A DNA stretch of 61,951 nucleotides from Gorillibacterium massiliense (GCF_000455485.1 NZ_CBQR020000063.1:1-61951); one strand, 5' to 3'. Shown: positions 43,896-52,300, counted from the first letter of the stretch. The notes: generated from the letters alone by a model not told the origin. A program made the numbers and translations.

Positions 43896-46181
43896 ATGGC
43901 AATAGAGGATACAGAGTGGGATCTGGAAAAAGAGCGGCTGTCGAAGGTCGTTGATTTTATCGGCGGCCAGATGGGCGAGCTGCGCACGATTGTAGAGGAC
44001 CGCAAGGGCACTGTCATCCGCGAGCGCCAGCATTTTTGGGACGATATAACCGTCAACGTGGAAAATGAGGACGAACAAATCGAGACAGCGGCTTCCATTA
44101 CCCAACAGCGCCACATCATCGCCCAGCAGGAAAGAAGCTACCGGATGGCCCGGCGGGATCTGGACCGGCTGTTCCGGCTTCAAGGCACCCCTTGGTTCGG
44201 GCGTATCGATTTCAGGGAAGAGGGGGAAGAGGGAGAGGAATCGATCTATGTCGGCATTGGCTCTCTAGCGAACGAGAAAACCGGGGAAATCTATGTCTAC
44301 GACTGGCGGGCTCCAATTGCCGGAATGTTCTACGACTACTCCTTGGGTCCGGCGCAGTATGAGACTCCGATCGGCACCATTGCCGGGAATTTGGAGCTTA
44401 AACGGCAGTATGTCATTCGCGGCGGCAAGCTGCTGCAGATGTTCGACACCGGCATGCCTATCGGCGACGAGTTGCTGCGGGAGCTGCTCGGACAAAAAGC
44501 CGATGACAAGATGAAGAGCATCGTTACCACCATCCAACGGGAGCAAAATGAAATCATCCGCAGCGTCCGGCACGGCGTCCTGATCGTACAGGGCTCTGCC
44601 GGCAGTGGAAAAACCTCCGTTGCCCTGCAGCGGGTGGCTTACCTGCTCTACAAATATCGCGAATATATGGATTCGGATAATATTTTGCTCTTTTCCCCCA
44701 ATCCTCTGTTCAACGATTATGTTTCGACCGTTCTGCCCGATTTGGGAGAAGCGAATATGCGGCAGGCGACTTTTCATGAATATATGGATCAGGCTCTTGG
44801 GTCAGACTTTAGCGTGGAGCATCCTTACGATCGTCTGGAGGAGCTGTTGACGGCGGAAGACGGTCCCGAACGGGATGCGCGGGTTGCCGCTATGACGTAC
44901 AAAGCATCTGCCGCGTTTGTCAAAGTCATCAAGAATTATCGGGAGCTGCTGAAGAAGAGCGGTCTTGTCTTCCGGGATTTTACCGTCAAAGAAAAGGTGC
45001 TGATTTCCGGCGCGGATATCGCTGCACGATTTTATGGCATGGAGTTGTCTTGGTCCATAGAAAACCGCCTGGAGATTCTAAACGAGCAGCTTTTGGAGCA
45101 ATTGACCCAGAGGGAGGAGCATTTTGCCAAGTCGACCTTCCGCAGGATGCAAAACCACCCGAAATATTTGGGAACGGACGAGGAATTAAGGGCACTCAGC
45201 CGAAAACGGGCCAAAGCTGTTTTTGCCCCGCTCAAGGCCATGGCGAAACGGCTTGATTATGTCGATATCCGTGCCGTCTACCGGGAGCTGTTTGCCGATC
45301 CGGAGCGGTATCATGCAGCGGCGGAGGGGACGGACATCCCTCCTCAGTGGCAGGAGATTCGGCAGCTGTCCATGAAGCAGTTGGGGCCGGAAAGCAGCGA
45401 TGTGCCAAACGAGGACGCTGCTCCGCTGCTTTATTTGAAGGCGGCTGCAACGGGACTCCGGCGCTTTCTCGACATGCGCCATGTACTGGTGGACGAAGTA
45501 CAGGATTATTCCGCTTTTCAAATGGAATTTATCAAGGATTTGTTTCCCCGGGCAGGTTTGACTCTGCTTGGGGATTTGAACCAGGGAATCAACGGAGGGG
45601 CGGGCCTGTCCAGTTACAGCGGGGTAGAGGAGTTATTTGGCGCGGATAAAGTAAAGACGTTCCGTCTGTTCAAGAGCTACCGTTCCACCCGGCAAATCGT
45701 TGACTTTTCCAAAGGGGTTTTGCCGGAAGGGGAGCCAGTGGAGGCCTTTAGCAGGGAAGGGGAGGAGCCCCGGTTGACTGTCGTGTCGGATGGCCGAATG
45801 GCTGAAGCGATGGCTGCTGATATCACCGCCTTGCAGACGGATGGGATGAAGTCCATCGCGGTCATCGCCCGGACGGCGGCGGTAGCGGCGGAGGTTTTTG
45901 GCCGACTTGTCGGAAGCTTTCCGGAAGATACGGTGCGACTGATCACAAAGGAAACCCGCACCTTCACTCCGGGTATTACCGTCTTGCCCTCGTATTTGGC
46001 AAAGGGTCTGGAATTCGATGCCGTTCTCGTTCCGGATGCCGGGCCGGAAAGCTACCATCGGGAAGAGGACCGCAAATTGCTGTACACCGTGTGTACTCGG
46101 GCGATGCACCTCTTGCTCCTTTACAGCAGCGGCAGGTGGTCGAGGTTTATTCAAAAATCAACCCAAAAAGCAGAGCGTTGA
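43896..46181 (+). CDS. helD: RNA polymerase recycling helicase-like protein HelD
   Basis: A 761-residue UvrD/Rep-like superfamily 1 protein that pulls stalled RNA polymerase off DNA. It has an N-terminal coiled-coil arm (about 1-100) and Walker A GSAGSGKTS with Lys239. An inserted helical clamp (about 330-500) is followed by VLVDEVQDYS (Walker B), LLGDLNQGI and SYRSTRQIVDFS, then C-terminal motifs including YLAKGLEFDAVLV. RBS AAGGAGG. The intrinsic terminator uses the last codons of the gene as its left arm. Confidence 0.92.
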   Translation: MAIEDTEWDLEKERLSKVVDFIGGQMGELRTIVEDRKGTVIRERQHFWDDITVNVENEDEQIETAASITQQRHIIAQQERSYRMARRDLDRLFRLQGTPWFGRIDFREEGEEGEESIYVGIGSLANEKTGEIYVYDWRAPIAGMFYDYSLGPAQYETPIGTIAGNLELKRQYVIRGGKLLQMFDTGMPIGDELLRELLGQKADDKMKSIVTTIQREQNEIIRSVRHGVLIVQGSAGSGKTSVALQRVAYLLYKYREYMDSDNILLFSPNPLFNDYVSTVLPDLGEANMRQATFHEYMDQALGSDFSVEHPYDRLEELLTAEDGPERDARVAAMTYKASAAFVKVIKNYRELLKKSGLVFRDFTVKEKVLISGADIAARFYGMELSWSIENRLEILNEQLLEQLTQREEHFAKSTFRRMQNHPKYLGTDEELRALSRKRAKAVFAPLKAMAKRLDYVDIRAVYRELFADPERYHAAAEGTDIPPQWQEIRQLSMKQLGPESSDVPNEDAAPLLYLKAAATGLRRFLDMRHVLVDEVQDYSAFQMEFIKDLFPRAGLTLLGDLNQGINGGAGLSSYSGVEELFGADKVKTFRLFKSYRSTRQIVDFSKGVLPEGEPVEAFSREGEEPRLTVVSDGRMAEAMAADITALQTDGMKSIAVIARTAAVAAEVFGRLVGSFPEDTVRLITKETRTFTPGITVLPSYLAKGLEFDAVLVPDAGPESYHREEDRKLLYTVCTRAMHLLLLYSSGRWSRFIQKSTQKAER

Positions 46182-46206
46182 GGAAACTACACGCTCTGCT
46201 TTTTCT
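46170..46206 (+). terminator. Terminator overlapping the helD stop codon
   Basis: Perfect stem GCAGAGCG (46170-46177, coding) / CGCTCTGC (46192-46199) then TTTTTCT. Confidence 0.85.
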
Positions 46207-46278
46207 AAATTAGGGATTTTCTAGCAGCCCGATGTTGCGGGTGCGATCGGTATTCGTTGCTTGATTACAATGCTTTAA

Positions 46279-46401
46279 TTAAATAAAAGAGACACGGAGG
46301 ATGATAACCAACAGGATGAAGAGCACCAGAACGAAGGCGGTCATACTACCAAAACCTGCGCCTACCGGTGTGCAACAACCGACACCACCTGCAAATCCCA
46401 T
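46279..46401 (-). CDS. YjcZ-type tiny spore membrane protein
   Basis: 40 residues: a Gly/Cys-rich head (MGFAGGVGCCTPVGAGFGS) and one hydrophobic helix (AFVLVLFILLVIILRV). This is the layout of the YjcZ family of sporulation proteins. Start at ATG 46401, seven bases after GGGGAG; the longer open frame upstream lacks an RBS. A sigma-K-like promoter lies just upstream, which agrees with mother-cell expression late in sporulation. Confidence 0.72.
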   Translation of the reverse strand: MGFAGGVGCCTPVGAGFGSMTAFVLVLFILLVIILRVSFI

Positions 46402-46432
46402 ATGTGAACTCCCCTTTCGCACGAAGATAATA

Positions 46433-46459
46433 CAGCATATGCTAGGGGGGGATTTGCGT
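46433..46459 (-). promoter_or_regulatory. Sigma-K-like promoter of the yjcZ-type gene
   Basis: On the minus strand AC (46459-46458), 16 bases, CATATGCTG (46441-46433). This fits AC-N16-CATANNNTA with one mismatch at the last base. Confidence 0.45.
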
Positions 46460-46512
46460 ATGGTCATCTGCACCAATGGGTACGTTTTCCGCAGGGGCCT
46501 ATGAACAAGAGC

Positions 46513-47493
46513 CTATGGCTGCTTTCCGGCTCCTGTAGGCTTAACAGGCTGGACCGGTTTCCTTCGGCCGCTGGACGGAAGACTACCGCCTTCCGCTTCC
46601 GAATCTTCCGGGTACCAGGGATTCAAGTGGACAAGGACTTCATCTACAAGAGGAAAGGCGTCAATGATGGCGTATTTGATGGAACGGCCTATATCGTGGC
46701 CTTCTTGGATAGTCAGGCTTCCGGAAACCGAGAGACGCAAATCGACGGTAATGTACTGGCCGTGTTCCCGGCCGCGAATCTTATCGATGCGCCTCACTTC
46801 GGGGGCTGCATGCACCAGCTCCGTAATGGCTTGAAGCATCTCCGGCTTAATGCTGTGATCCATCAGGATATCGAGGGATTCTTTGCCCATCTCATAAGCC
46901 AGCTTCATGACAAGGATAGACACGATCAGGCCGGCAACAGGGTCGCCATAGGTTAGCAAGTGGATTCCATTCCATTTTCCGATCAGGGCGAGGAAAATGC
47001 CGATAACCGCAGCGAGGGAGGCATATACGTCGGCTAAATGATCTTGGGCGGTGGCGATTAGTCCTTTGCTGTTGATCGAACGGCCCACCCGCATGGTGTA
47101 TATGTACAGCCACATTTTCCAAATAAGAGAGATGGCAGCAGCGATTAAAGCAAGGATATGCGGGGTTCCAGGCGGCTCGATCATCGCCACGACGGCGTGA
47201 TATCCCATGTAAACGGCGGCAATGGCCAAAATCAGTGCGATGACCGCCGCCCCCAGCACTTCGGCTTTGCCGTGGCCGTAGGGATGGTTTTCGTCAGCCG
47301 GGCGGTTTGCGATCTGCATGGAACTTACGGCGGCTCCCGATGCAATCACATCTCCTGCGTTGTGGACGCCGTCTGCAATCAGCACCTGGCTGCCAAATAG
47401 CCAGCCGACGGCAAGCTTCATTACCGTAAGTAAAACATTGCTGATGAGACTGATCCACGCCGCTATCATCGGTGAAGCTTTGCTTGAATTCAA
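46513..47493 (-). CDS. Cation diffusion facilitator metal efflux transporter
   Basis: 326 residues. Six membrane helices span about 12-205 with the CDF metal-site segments ADGVHNAGDV in TM2 (Asp41, Asp48) and QDHLADVYASL in TM5. A cytoplasmic C-terminal ferredoxin-like domain follows (about 210-300: VRRIDKIRGREHGQYITVDLRLSV). A basic, Ser/Pro-rich tail ends the protein. It exports divalent metals such as Zn, Mn or Fe by proton exchange. It starts at TTG 47493, eight bases after AGGAGGT. Confidence 0.92.
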   Translation of the reverse strand: MNSSKASPMIAAWISLISNVLLTVMKLAVGWLFGSQVLIADGVHNAGDVIASGAAVSSMQIANRPADENHPYGHGKAEVLGAAVIALILAIAAVYMGYHAVVAMIEPPGTPHILALIAAAISLIWKMWLYIYTMRVGRSINSKGLIATAQDHLADVYASLAAVIGIFLALIGKWNGIHLLTYGDPVAGLIVSILVMKLAYEMGKESLDILMDHSIKPEMLQAITELVHAAPEVRRIDKIRGREHGQYITVDLRLSVSGSLTIQEGHDIGRSIKYAIIDAFPLVDEVLVHLNPWYPEDSEAEGGSLPSSGRRKPVQPVKPTGAGKQP

Positions 47494-47522
47494 GGACGCG
47501 ACCTCCTAGCTCTGGTGTTAAT

Positions 47523-47542
47523 TTATCCCTTGCCAGGGATAA
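47523..47542. promoter_or_regulatory. Perfect palindrome upstream of the CDF gene
   Basis: TTATCCCT-TGCC-AGGGATAA, directly after a TATACT box read on the minus strand. A candidate metal-regulator operator. Confidence 0.45.
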
Positions 47543-47594
47543 GTATACTGATAAACTCATTAAACCGCCAGGCGTGCCGAGTGCCGAAACTGGA

Positions 47595-47621
47595 ACCAAT
47601 GGGCGCCCCTCACATACACTA
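47595..47621 (+). promoter_or_regulatory. Sigma-K promoter of the gerP operon
   Basis: AC (47595-47596), exactly 16 bases, CATACACTA (47613-47621): a full match to AC-N16-CATANNNTA, 32 bases before the gerPA start. gerP operons are expressed from sigma-K in the mother cell. Confidence 0.7.
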
Positions 47622-47652
47622 GGGGTAAGAACCCTGCAAAGGATGTCTGCCT

Positions 47653-47880
47653 ATGCCTTCGATTGTGGGTAACATCAAGATTCTAAGTGTGGGGCCGAGT
47701 TCTATCGTTCACATTGGCGACTCACTTGTTTTGAATCCAATCAGCACCTCAAAAACCTATGCCGGATCCGGTTCGTTCAATACTGGCGATCTTCCCGTAA
47801 CAAATAATGCGATTAGCTCTACTAACACGAACGATAACGACATAAAGGATCAAAATGCGGCTAAAGTAGGTGGATTGTGA
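47653..47880 (+). CDS. gerPA: Spore coat permeability protein GerPA (GerPA/GerPF family)
   Basis: 75 residues, MPSIVGNIKILSVGPSSIVHIGD... with SKTYAGSGSFNTGD and NNAISSTNTND, the GerPA/GerPF signature. GerP proteins let germinants pass the spore coat. First gene of gerPA-B-C-D-E, under a sigma-K promoter; it overlaps gerPB by four bases. By order this is GerPA; by sequence GerPF is equally close. AAAGGATG serves as RBS. Confidence 0.88.
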   Translation: MPSIVGNIKILSVGPSSIVHIGDSLVLNPISTSKTYAGSGSFNTGDLPVTNNAISSTNTNDNDIKDQNAAKVGGL

Positions 47881-48154
47881 ATCTGACGGTTCATCAAAGC
47901 ATCGTCATTCATCAGTTGAGGGTCGGTGATGTTACCAGTGCTTCTGTTTTTCAAATTGGCGCGGCGGGTTCGATTAAGTCGTTAGCCAGCACCAGCGATA
48001 CCGGCCATTTTATGGGAGGGCTGCAACGCCGCTGCCGCCTATCGTCGTTCCTCTTGAAGCTCCATCTGGAGGTGGCGGTGGCGGTGGAGGGGCTAGCCGG
48101 CCGGAATTGCTGGTAGAGACGATTTATGAGATTCCTCTTCCTGAGCCCCGTTAG
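47877..48154 (+). pseudogene. gerPB: GerPB with a one-base frameshift
   Basis: The frame starts MNLTVHQSIVIHQLRVGDV and continues through QIGAAGSIKSLASTSDTGHF, as in GerPB. It then runs into a non-family tail ending at 48116. In the next frame the expected GerPB tail continues: RAATPLPPIVVPLEAP, a Gly run, then LLVETIYEIPLPEPR and a stop at 48152-48154. One base seems to be missing near 48010-48015 (TTTTATGGGAGGG). It is either a real lesion or a sequencing error. Confidence 0.7.
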
Positions 48155-48225
48155 TCAACCCCTACATCAAACTCGCTCATGCTTTCTCCCCTTTCCCCAT
48201 AAGGATAGGTGAGGAGGAGTGAAGG

Positions 48226-48903
48226 ATGAAAGATTGGCAAACCTGGCTTCGATTCTTTTATGACCAGACAGCCTGGCAGAACAAAAAGCTGCTGGAATTG
48301 GAAAGTCAACTACTGGCCATGAAGGCGCAACTGGACCGGATCGAAGCCGCCTGCGGACAGCCGCGAATCGGACACATCGATTATCATTTCGACCAACTAA
48401 AGGTAGAAAAGCTGGAAGGCGAGCTGCATATCGGCATATCTCCGGGATCAACGGGATTGCTGGATGAACTTAGCGTGAACGGGAAAGAAGGCTTTGACGT
48501 CCATGTCTATCCGCAAGAACCTCCTCAGGGTCCTGCAGATGGCATGGACTATAGGACATCTACAGGCGCTCAGCCGGCGGATGATCCTTCTCTTGACCCT
48601 TTTGCCATGGTTTATCGCTATATCGATGATGAACTGCCTGGGAAGATAGCGGAGTTGGAAGGCTCTCGGGGGTTGCTTCTTGGCGATCAGTATCGCGGAT
48701 GGATGGCTAGCGATCTGCGCAAACAAGTGGATGCGCGTATCCGCCATTATATGCAGAGTGAAGCCGCAAGAAGCCCCGAGGCCGGTCCTGCTCAGGTTGT
48801 GCCGGTCGTAACGGATAAGGTGAAACGCGATCTGGAGGATGCGGTGCTTCGCCATCTGGCGGAGTTGGCGCCTAGGGAAACGCATAAGGAAACTCCAGAG
48901 TAA
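48226..48903 (+). CDS. gerPC: Spore germination protein GerPC
   Basis: 225 residues. The N-terminal coiled coil (KLLELESQLLAMKAQLDRIEA) is followed by GHIDYHFDQLKVEKLEGELHIGI, the GerPC signature, and a charged helical C-terminus with DQYRGWMASDLRKQVDARIRHYM. Acts in the inner spore coat. RBS GAGGAGGAG. It lies 71 bases after the gerPB frame ends. Confidence 0.88.
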   Translation: MKDWQTWLRFFYDQTAWQNKKLLELESQLLAMKAQLDRIEAACGQPRIGHIDYHFDQLKVEKLEGELHIGISPGSTGLLDELSVNGKEGFDVHVYPQEPPQGPADGMDYRTSTGAQPADDPSLDPFAMVYRYIDDELPGKIAELEGSRGLLLGDQYRGWMASDLRKQVDARIRHYMQSEAARSPEAGPAQVVPVVTDKVKRDLEDAVLRHLAELAPRETHKETPE

Positions 48904-48924
48904 TCCATTTCATGGGAGGCGGAC

Positions 48925-49104
48925 ATGATGATTTTTCAAGTGGTGAATAAGGAAATTTGTATCGGCTCCATACGGACACTGGCCGTTGCCAGTAGTTCTC
49001 TCTTTCTCGTGGGCGATACGCACAGCATCAACCTTTCATCGACAATCGATACGCCTCCAGAATCCGTCGGTCCTGTTGCTCCCCTGCCAACTGAAGAAGA
49101 GTAA
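48925..49104 (+). CDS. gerPD: Spore germination protein GerPD
   Basis: 59 residues: MMIFQVVNKEICIGSIRTL, then SSSLFLVGDTHSINLSSTID and TPPESVGPVAPLPTEEE. The pattern VVN-x-E-x-x-x-G-x-IR...GD..-x-I-x-L...DTPPES is that of GerPD. GGGAGG lies five bases before the first ATG (48925); an ATG at 48928 is also possible. It overlaps nothing and is followed five bases later by gerPE. Confidence 0.82.
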   Translation: MMIFQVVNKEICIGSIRTLAVASSSLFLVGDTHSINLSSTIDTPPESVGPVAPLPTEEE

Positions 49105-49109
49105 AATAC

Positions 49110-49481
49110 ATGCGGTCCTCCATAATCGGCGGTGTAAAAATAAACGCTGTGCTCAATGCGTCTGTCGTTTTTTTCGGCGATAATCTGGTCATTACCCCAC
49201 GAGCGAGGGTTTGGGCTTTGCGTAGGGATATCCCCACCTTCGGCGGTACGGAGGGCAGCATTGCGGCGTATCCCTTCTTCCGGAGAATCGCTCCCCATCA
49301 AGCTCCCGGAGGAGAGCCGGATATGGTTAAGCGGGACGATTGCCCCATTCGCGTGGGCCTCGTAAGGGTAGTAAGTGTATCCACTTCGTCGGTTTTTCAA
49401 GTGGGTTCAACGAACGCGATTGATTCTGTCGTCTGGATTAAGCATTTCCGGCAGTTGGCCAATTGGAAGCCGCCGGTTTAA
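49110..49481 (+). CDS. gerPE: Spore germination protein GerPE
   Basis: 123 residues: SSIIGGVKINAVLNASVVFFGDN, AVWALRRDIPTFGGTEGS-like middle, and VGLVRVVSVSTSSVFQVGSTNAIDSVVWIKHFRQL, the GerPE pattern. Last gene of the operon here; the usual sixth gene, gerPF, does not follow. Confidence 0.85.
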   Translation: MRSSIIGGVKINAVLNASVVFFGDNLVITPRARVWALRRDIPTFGGTEGSIAAYPFFRRIAPHQAPGGEPDMVKRDDCPIRVGLVRVVSVSTSSVFQVGSTNAIDSVVWIKHFRQLANWKPPV

Positions 49482-49533
49482 AAATCTGTTAATATTGGCA
49501 CTAGTAAAAGATTCGACACAAGCTGTACAATTA

Positions 49534-49556
49534 CTCAAGAGACAAACGTTCTTGAG
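49534..49556 (+). promoter_or_regulatory. Hairpin in the tdk leader
   Basis: CTCAAGA (49534-49540) / TCTTGAG (49550-49556), immediately before the RBS GAGGAAAGG of tdk. It has no T tract, so a translational effect is possible. Confidence 0.35.
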
Positions 49557-49572
49557 GAAAGGACAATCGGAC

Positions 49573-50184
49573 ATGGCAAAATTGTATTACCGTTACGGAA
49601 CGATGAACAGCGGCAAATCGATGGACATTTTAAAAATCGCTAACAATTATGAGGAGCAGGGTAAGAAGGTGTTGATCTTCACTTCATCTTTTGATACCCG
49701 CCACGGGATCGGCAAAGTAACGTCCCGGGTAGGCTTCCAACGGGAAGCGCTTCTTCTGGGAGATGACCTTCTCGATGTCGTATCGGAACAAAAACCGAAC
49801 TGCGTCATTGTCGACGAGGCTCAATTTCTCTCGGAAGATCAAGTGGACAAGCTGGCTTTCATTGTCGACAATATGAGCATTCCGGTGATGGCCTTTGGGC
49901 TGATGACGGATTTTCAAGGGAAGCTCTTTAGCGGCAGCAAGCGCTTGTTGGAACTTGCAGACCGCATCGAGGAAGTGAAGACCATCTGTTGGTATTGCGA
50001 CAGCAAAGCCCGTTTCAACACCCGGTTCAGCAATGGACGAGCTGTCTTTAAAGGAGAGCAAATCGAGCTGGGGGGCAACGATAAATATTTGCCGCTCTGC
50101 CGAAAATGCTACATGAAAGAGCAAGAGCGTTCCGAAGCGGAAGCGAAAAGCAAGAAGGAAGAGCAACCGGCCGGCTCCAAATAA
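49573..50184 (+). CDS. tdk: Thymidine kinase (type II)
   Basis: 203 residues. It phosphorylates thymidine with ATP in pyrimidine salvage. The P-loop GTMNSGKS is at 9-16, VIVDEAQFL holds the Walker B/catalytic region, MAFGLMTDFQGKLFSGS is the lasso region, and CWYC plus CRKC form the zinc site. A Lys/Glu-rich tail follows. Start at ATG 49573 with AGGAAAGG upstream; the frame is open further back, but only through gerPE. Confidence 0.95.
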   Translation: MAKLYYRYGTMNSGKSMDILKIANNYEEQGKKVLIFTSSFDTRHGIGKVTSRVGFQREALLLGDDLLDVVSEQKPNCVIVDEAQFLSEDQVDKLAFIVDNMSIPVMAFGLMTDFQGKLFSGSKRLLELADRIEEVKTICWYCDSKARFNTRFSNGRAVFKGEQIELGGNDKYLPLCRKCYMKEQERSEAEAKSKKEEQPAGSK

Positions 50185-50189
50185 AATAA

Positions 50190-50258
50190 AACAGTGAGGC
50201 TTATCCGTGGGTCATTCTGCAACGTCAGGATGCAAATGGACAAGCCTCATTTTTGTTT
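50190..50258 (+). terminator. Terminator of tdk
   Basis: GTGAGGCTT / AAGCCTCAT(TTTTG) stem with a long loop that itself can fold. Confidence 0.75.
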
Positions 50259-50275
50259 ATGCAAGCGGCGGTTTG

Positions 50276-50875
50276 TTAGTGGCCGGGACACTTCGTTCCC
50301 AGCAGCCGGTCCATCGTGGAAAAAGGGCGATAGCTGGCTTTTTCCTCCGGCGCCAGCGTGCAGACTTTATCGTAGCAACTGCGGCATACTTTGCTGCCGG
50401 CAGCGCTGATCAGCTTTTCGCTCAGGCCTCTTTGCAAGAGCTGTTCGTGATAACTCAAAACGTATACATCATCGACGTCTACCGCTGAGCGTCCTACCAC
50501 CACCAAAGCGATATCGCCTTGAAATTCGGGGTCGTTGCGGAACGTGGCCAGTTTGTTCAGGCGCCGTGCCAGCTCTTGGTACTTGCTCGTATGGGTCTCC
50601 GACAAGTGGCCCGCCAGTATGATTTTGTCTGCCAGAGGGTGCCGCAGCGCTTGCTCAATTTCCGGATACAGCCGGGTCTCGGCAATCTGCTGCTTGGTCA
50701 GGCATTTCAACACGCGCTCCCGGAATTCTCCGAGAAACTGATTTTTTTCCTCCCGGTGCAGTTCAGGGGGGCCATGCAGACCGGATTGAATCAAGTTTTC
50801 CAATTCGCTGCGGGAAGATGCACCGCTCAGGGCAATCTCGTTTTCAAGTTTGTTGATATCCGGCTTGTCCGGCAT
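50276..50875 (-). CDS. yueI: YueI family protein (DUF1694)
   Basis: 199 residues. The core PEIEQALRHPLADKIILAGHLSE followed by YQELARRLNKLATFRNDPEFQGDIALVVVG-type sequence is the YueI family pattern (GDIGLVV...D). The C-terminal extension (about 150-199) has three Cys (VCRSCYDKVC) that could bind metal; YueI proteins usually lack it. The function is unknown. RBS GGAGGAG eight bases before the ATG. Confidence 0.82.
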   Translation of the reverse strand: MPDKPDINKLENEIALSGASSRSELENLIQSGLHGPPELHREEKNQFLGEFRERVLKCLTKQQIAETRLYPEIEQALRHPLADKIILAGHLSETHTSKYQELARRLNKLATFRNDPEFQGDIALVVVGRSAVDVDDVYVLSYHEQLLQRGLSEKLISAAGSKVCRSCYDKVCTLAPEEKASYRPFSTMDRLLGTKCPGH

Positions 50876-51036
50876 ATGGAATCTCCTCCAATGGATGGTG
50901 GATTGGCGTATGGAACAGCCTATCCTCTTAGTATCACTGGAGACGGGAAAGTCTTCAATAGCTGGGGATTTGGCGATTATGACAAAACCATGGCGAAATC
51001 GATGGATTCGCGCTAATTTTTCAGAATATCACAGTT

Positions 51037-52158
51037 TTAAACGGCGCCTAACCAGCTCAGACGGGAAAGCGCCTGTTCCGTCTCGCGAATCAGTTGCTCC
51101 ATCACCTGAGCCGCTGGTTTTTCCTCTTTGATCAGCCGGGTTGCTTGACCCGCCCACAGGGCCATGTATTCCGCTCGTTCCTGCTCCTCCGCCGCCTGGC
51201 GGATGTCTGACGTAAGTTCGGCTTGAAGCGGATGGGGAGGAAGATCAGCAGCGGCATAATCCGACAGCTCAACGACATATTGATTGCGAATCAGGCGGGC
51301 GGAACGCCCGGTGTACAGGGAGGAAACGATTGTACTCTCTTCCATGCTGGCGACGACGGCATCTTTGTAGCGAGGGCTGGCGCCGCTTTCGGCAGTGGGC
51401 AGGAAGACACTGCCCAGCTGCACCCCGGCTGCGCCTAAAGCCAGCGCCGCTGCGATGCTGCGACCGCAGGAGATGCCGCCGGAAGCGATGACCGGCACGC
51501 TGAGCTCATCCGCGAGGCTCGGGATGAGCGCCATGGCGCCGATCATCCCTTGGTCGCCGGTGCCGAGGAAGGTGGCCCGTTCGCCGCCAGCTTCGCTGCC
51601 CTGCCCGACGACGAGATCGATGCCCTGCTCCTCCAGGTGGACGGCTTCCGCCACGGTGGTGGCGGTGCCGATCAGCACCGTGCCGGCGCTTTTCAAGGCA
51701 TCGATCCATTCCGGGGGCAGGACACCGGCGGTGAAGCTGACGGCCGGCACCTTCTCGGCGGCGATGGCGGCCAACTGCTCGCGGAGGCGCTCTTCGGCAG
51801 CGGCGATGAGCGCCTCCGGACCGCTGCCGCCTGGCGCTGCCGTCACCAGCCCGAGCCCCAGCTCCTTCCGGTATGGTTCAAGCCGCTCCTGCATCTTTGC
51901 AATCCGGCTTGGATCCAATACGAAGGGCTGGGGCACATGAACGTTGACGGCAAAAGGCCGGTCGGTGCCACGCCGGATTTCGCGGATGGCCCGGATGATC
52001 GCTTCGGGGTCCATTCCGGAAGCGCTCAGTGTGCCGAGGCCTCCTGCGCGGGAAACGGCGGCGGCAAGAGCGCTGCCGGCGATCCCCCCGTTCATGCCGG
52101 CTTGAATAATCGGATAGGTGATGCGAAGCCGCGAAGTAAACGCATTGACGTTCCACAT
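51037..52158 (-). CDS. Nitronate monooxygenase / enoyl-ACP reductase II-like flavoprotein
   Basis: 373 residues, FMN-binding TIM barrel of the NMO/FabK family. It starts with ITYPIIQAGMNGGIAGSALAAAVSRAGGLGTLSASG and carries GIDLVVGQGSEAGG, VPVIASGGISCG and ALALGAAGVQLGSVFLPT, the FMN phosphate site. It probably oxidises nitronates or reduces an enoyl substrate; it has no fatty-acid gene neighbours, so nitronate monooxygenase is the safer label. Start at ATG 52158; a TTG at 52170 lies too close to GGGAG. Confidence 0.85.
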   Translation of the reverse strand: MWNVNAFTSRLRITYPIIQAGMNGGIAGSALAAAVSRAGGLGTLSASGMDPEAIIRAIREIRRGTDRPFAVNVHVPQPFVLDPSRIAKMQERLEPYRKELGLGLVTAAPGGSGPEALIAAAEERLREQLAAIAAEKVPAVSFTAGVLPPEWIDALKSAGTVLIGTATTVAEAVHLEEQGIDLVVGQGSEAGGERATFLGTGDQGMIGAMALIPSLADELSVPVIASGGISCGRSIAAALALGAAGVQLGSVFLPTAESGASPRYKDAVVASMEESTIVSSLYTGRSARLIRNQYVVELSDYAAADLPPHPLQAELTSDIRQAAEEQERAEYMALWAGQATRLIKEEKPAAQVMEQLIRETEQALSRLSWLGAV

Positions 52159-52300
52159 TCTAAGAAGCAACTCCCAACCGCATGAATTTGAGGGTTCTGA
52201 ATCAAACTTAAGGGGGAAGGGGACGTTTTCCTGCCAGATGTGCTGTTAACTTTTACACAACAACAAAATTTCACGGAATAAAGCGGTTTCTTTGATTCCA

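Noticed and set aside
50891-51016. Plus-strand open frame reading MDGGLAYGTAYPLSITGDG up to a stop at 51016
   Set aside because: There is no RBS, it starts inside the RBS region of the opposite-strand yueI gene, and I recognise no family. It may be a gene remnant but cannot be supported.
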